63,181 nt of DNA from positions 9,616 to 72,796 of the forward strand of contig DXZA01000020.1 in assembly GCA_019415525.1 (NCBI GenBank). Direction: 5' to 3'. The notes beneath the pieces are model-generated. The model had not been told where the DNA came from. It did no database searches and saw only the letters and a program-made list of their open reading frames with translations. This stretch comes from Tyzzerella sp. (GTDB lineage: Bacteria > Bacillota > Clostridia > Lachnospirales > Anaerotignaceae). Made by a program: the position numbers and the translations under genes. Below are positions 61,686-63,181 of this stretch, piece after piece (position 1 is the first letter of the stretch; every line of letters begins with the position of its first letter).

Positions 61686-61714
61686 ATTATAATACGTATG
61701 CAATTTTTTTACAA
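61686..61714 (-). promoter_or_regulatory. SigmaA-type promoter of fba
   Basis: Read on the minus strand: TTGTAA, a 17-bp spacer, exact TATAAT. It gives a leader of about 45 nt before the fba ATG at 61632. Confidence 0.65.
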
Positions 61715-61764
61715 GAGGGGATGTTAAGTTTTTACATATTATAAACTGCTGATATATTGATAAT

Positions 61765-62595
61765 TTATATATTATTTAGAGTATCAATAAGTTCCTCTAT
61801 TGTTCTTGGTGTATAACATGTATTTTTGATAATATGTTTTTCAACAAGTTCTTTGTATAATATGTATACTGTAGGGTATTTTATACAACTTTTTTGTACA
61901 ATTTTGTCATTTTTAAATAAGTCATTTATTTTACCATTAAATATACAATTACCATTATTTAAAAGTATTGCATTATCTGCTATTTTATATGCAAAATCCA
62001 TATCATGTGTAGATATAACTATTGTTATACCCTTATTTTTTAGTTTATTATAAATAGAATAAAGGTTATCCTTTTGTACTGTATCAAGACAAGTAGAAGG
62101 TTCATCAAATATTATAACCTTAGGTTTCATAGCAAGTATAGATGATATTGAAACTCGTTTTTTTTGGCCATATGAAAGAAAATGTACAGGTTTTTCAAAG
62201 AAATCAGTAACATCTGTTTCCTTTGCACTTTCTTTTACAATAATATCAACTTCATTTTCAGGTATTTTTAGATTTCTTGGACCAAATGCAATTTCATCAT
62301 ATACACTTGAAGAAAATATTTGATTATCCGGTTCTTGAAAAACTATTCCTATATTTTTTCTTAGATTAAAAAGCTCTTTTTTTGAATATCCAACAATATT
62401 GCCTTCAAATAAATATTCACCTAAATCAGGTTTTATTAATCCATTAAGAAGTGTAAAAAGTGTTGATTTTCCAGCACCGTTTTCTCCAAGTATAACAGTA
62501 GTTTTTCCTTTTTCTATAGTAAGATCTATATTATTTAAAGCCTTTGTATTATCGCTATATGTAAAGCTTATATTTTTTAATTCAATTATATTCAT
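61765..62595 (-). CDS. cbiO: ECF/Cbi-type ABC transporter ATPase
   Basis: A 276-residue ATPase: ILGENGAGKSTLF (Walker A near residue 38), VFQEPDNQIF (Q-loop with the N-Q-I-F pattern of EcfA/CbiO), LSYGQKKRVSISSIL (signature), VIIFDEPSTCLDT (Walker B). It pairs with the CbiQ-like gene whose stop overlaps its start by one base (TAATG). Such pairs power ECF uptake of cobalt, nickel or vitamins; the substrate-binding gene would lie right of the window. The longer frame to 62628 contains the SD GGAGGT, so ATG at 62595 is the start. Confidence 0.9.
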   Translation of the reverse strand: MNIIELKNISFTYSDNTKALNNIDLTIEKGKTTVILGENGAGKSTLFTLLNGLIKPDLGEYLFEGNIVGYSKKELFNLRKNIGIVFQEPDNQIFSSSVYDEIAFGPRNLKIPENEVDIIVKESAKETDVTDFFEKPVHFLSYGQKKRVSISSILAMKPKVIIFDEPSTCLDTVQKDNLYSIYNKLKNKGITIVISTHDMDFAYKIADNAILLNNGNCIFNGKINDLFKNDKIVQKSCIKYPTVYILYKELVEKHIIKNTCYTPRTIEELIDTLNNI

Positions 62596-63181
62596 TATAA
62601 GAGTACCTCCATAGATATAAATATACAAATAATTATTATTGATAAAATAATAGAGTATACAAATTCTTTTTTATTTATATCTGTTTTTGAAAACTTGAAA
62701 TTTCCCTCAAAACATCTGGCTTCTAAAGAATTATAGATTTTTGAAACTTTTATTGAAGAAAGTATAAATATAGATGAAAAAGCTTTTGCAAATGAATTTA
62801 TTGACTGTTTAAATCCATTATATCCAAGTCTTGATTTTTGTGAGAGTATTATAAAATCTCTTCTTTCACTAAGTACAAATATAAAATGATATATAAGAAA
62901 CATAAGCTCTATAATTAATGTAGGTAGTTTTAATTTTTGTAAAATACATGTTATTTTATAAATATCTGTTGTAAGTATAAGAAAATACATTGATGATATA
63001 CATGTAAATGATTTTAAAGCTGTTAAAATACCAAATTTAATAGAATTTTCTGTTATACAAATAAATTTATTTGCAAAAAAGGGCAGGCTTATTATGCCTG
63101 TCCTTTCTGTATATATATTTACTGATATTGTCAATACTCCAAGTATTATAAAAATAGCAGGGGATATATACATTTTTATAT
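62595..63181 (-). CDS. cbiQ: ECF/CbiQ-type transporter transmembrane protein, 5' end beyond window
   Basis: The visible part is about 195 residues with several hydrophobic helices. The cytoplasmic coupling helices show SERRDFIILSQKSRLG and, near the C-terminus, YNSLEARCFEGN, matching the A-R-G-type motifs of EcfT/CbiQ that dock on CbiO. CbiQ proteins are usually about 240-270 residues. An in-frame ATG exists at 63173, but the frame stays open to the edge, so the gene very likely starts outside. The substrate cannot be decided between cobalt, nickel or another ECF ligand. Confidence 0.82.
   Translation of the reverse strand, partial: IKMYISPAIFIILGVLTISVNIYTERTGIISLPFFANKFICITENSIKFGILTALKSFTCISSMYFLILTTDIYKITCILQKLKLPTLIIELMFLIYHFIFVLSERRDFIILSQKSRLGYNGFKQSINSFAKAFSSIFILSSIKVSKIYNSLEARCFEGNFKFSKTDINKKEFVYSIILSIIIICIFISMEVLL

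Overview
The window reads as a stretch of core chromosome from an AT-rich, monoderm, anaerobic Firmicute of class Clostridia. The reasons are strong A/T codon bias with many TTG and GTG starts behind strong Shine-Dalgarno (SD) sequences, Gram-positive wall genes (LCP, LTA-synthase-type sulfatase, FtsEX with an M23 hydrolase, CsaB), a YtaF-like sporulation membrane protein, a SAM-I riboswitch before metK, and the mltG-trmR-trhP and acpS-alr-endoA neighbourhoods known from Bacillus subtilis. I cannot name a genus; a Lachnospirales-like lineage is only a guess. I see no rRNA, tRNA, CRISPR array, phage or insertion sequence.

Layout. 1-15.6 kb: the end of a repetitive coiled-coil protein, an RlhA-type U32 protein, a SEDS/class B PBP pair, Nudix hydrolase plus a small acidic Cys-rich membrane protein, a GH13 enzyme, a pseudouridine synthase, a solitary clpC, then mltG-trmR-trhP (wall plus wobble-uridine hydroxylation/methylation). 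15.7-22.9 kb: marR, then acpS-nnrDE-lipoprotein-alr, a solitary EndoA (MazF-type) RNase with no antitoxin gene beside it, a frameshifted MerR/GyrI drug-sensing regulator, and a MATE pump behind a MerR-type 19-bp-spacer promoter.

22.9-40.4 kb is a cell-envelope region: an LTA-synthase-like sulfatase (minus strand), two tandem LCP transferases, a small exported protein, a large NAGPA-type phosphodiester glycosidase, then murJ, an O-antigen-ligase/polymerase-like protein, a GT4, two tandem DUF4330 proteins, a GT4::CsaB fusion and a TagA/WecG transferase. Together these look like a pathway for making, flipping, polymerising, pyruvylating and attaching a secondary cell-wall polysaccharide of the kind that anchors SLH/S-layer proteins. 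A YitT protein follows.

40.7-51.9 kb: a CdaR/PucR-type regulator, ftsE-ftsX-M23 hydrolase and a CtpA protease, mreB, a SAM-I riboswitch with metK under a perfect consensus promoter, and recD2-comF. 51.9-63.2 kb: a Gld-type ABC transporter (ATPase, permease, auxiliary protein), YtaF on the minus strand, a SERCA-type Ca2+ ATPase, an M24 aminopeptidase, a DUF2161 protein, then on the minus strand fba (clearly different codon use) and an ECF/Cbi-type transporter (cbiO and a cbiQ cut by the window edge).

The points most worth a second look are the orphan EndoA with a structured leader, the broken drug regulator beside an intact MerR operator, the SCWP cluster with its DUF4330 pair and GT4::CsaB fusion, the SD-sequestering hairpin before the lipoprotein gene, and the tandem LCP duplication. 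Many starts given here were moved downstream of the longest-ORF start because the SD itself lies inside the longer reading frame.
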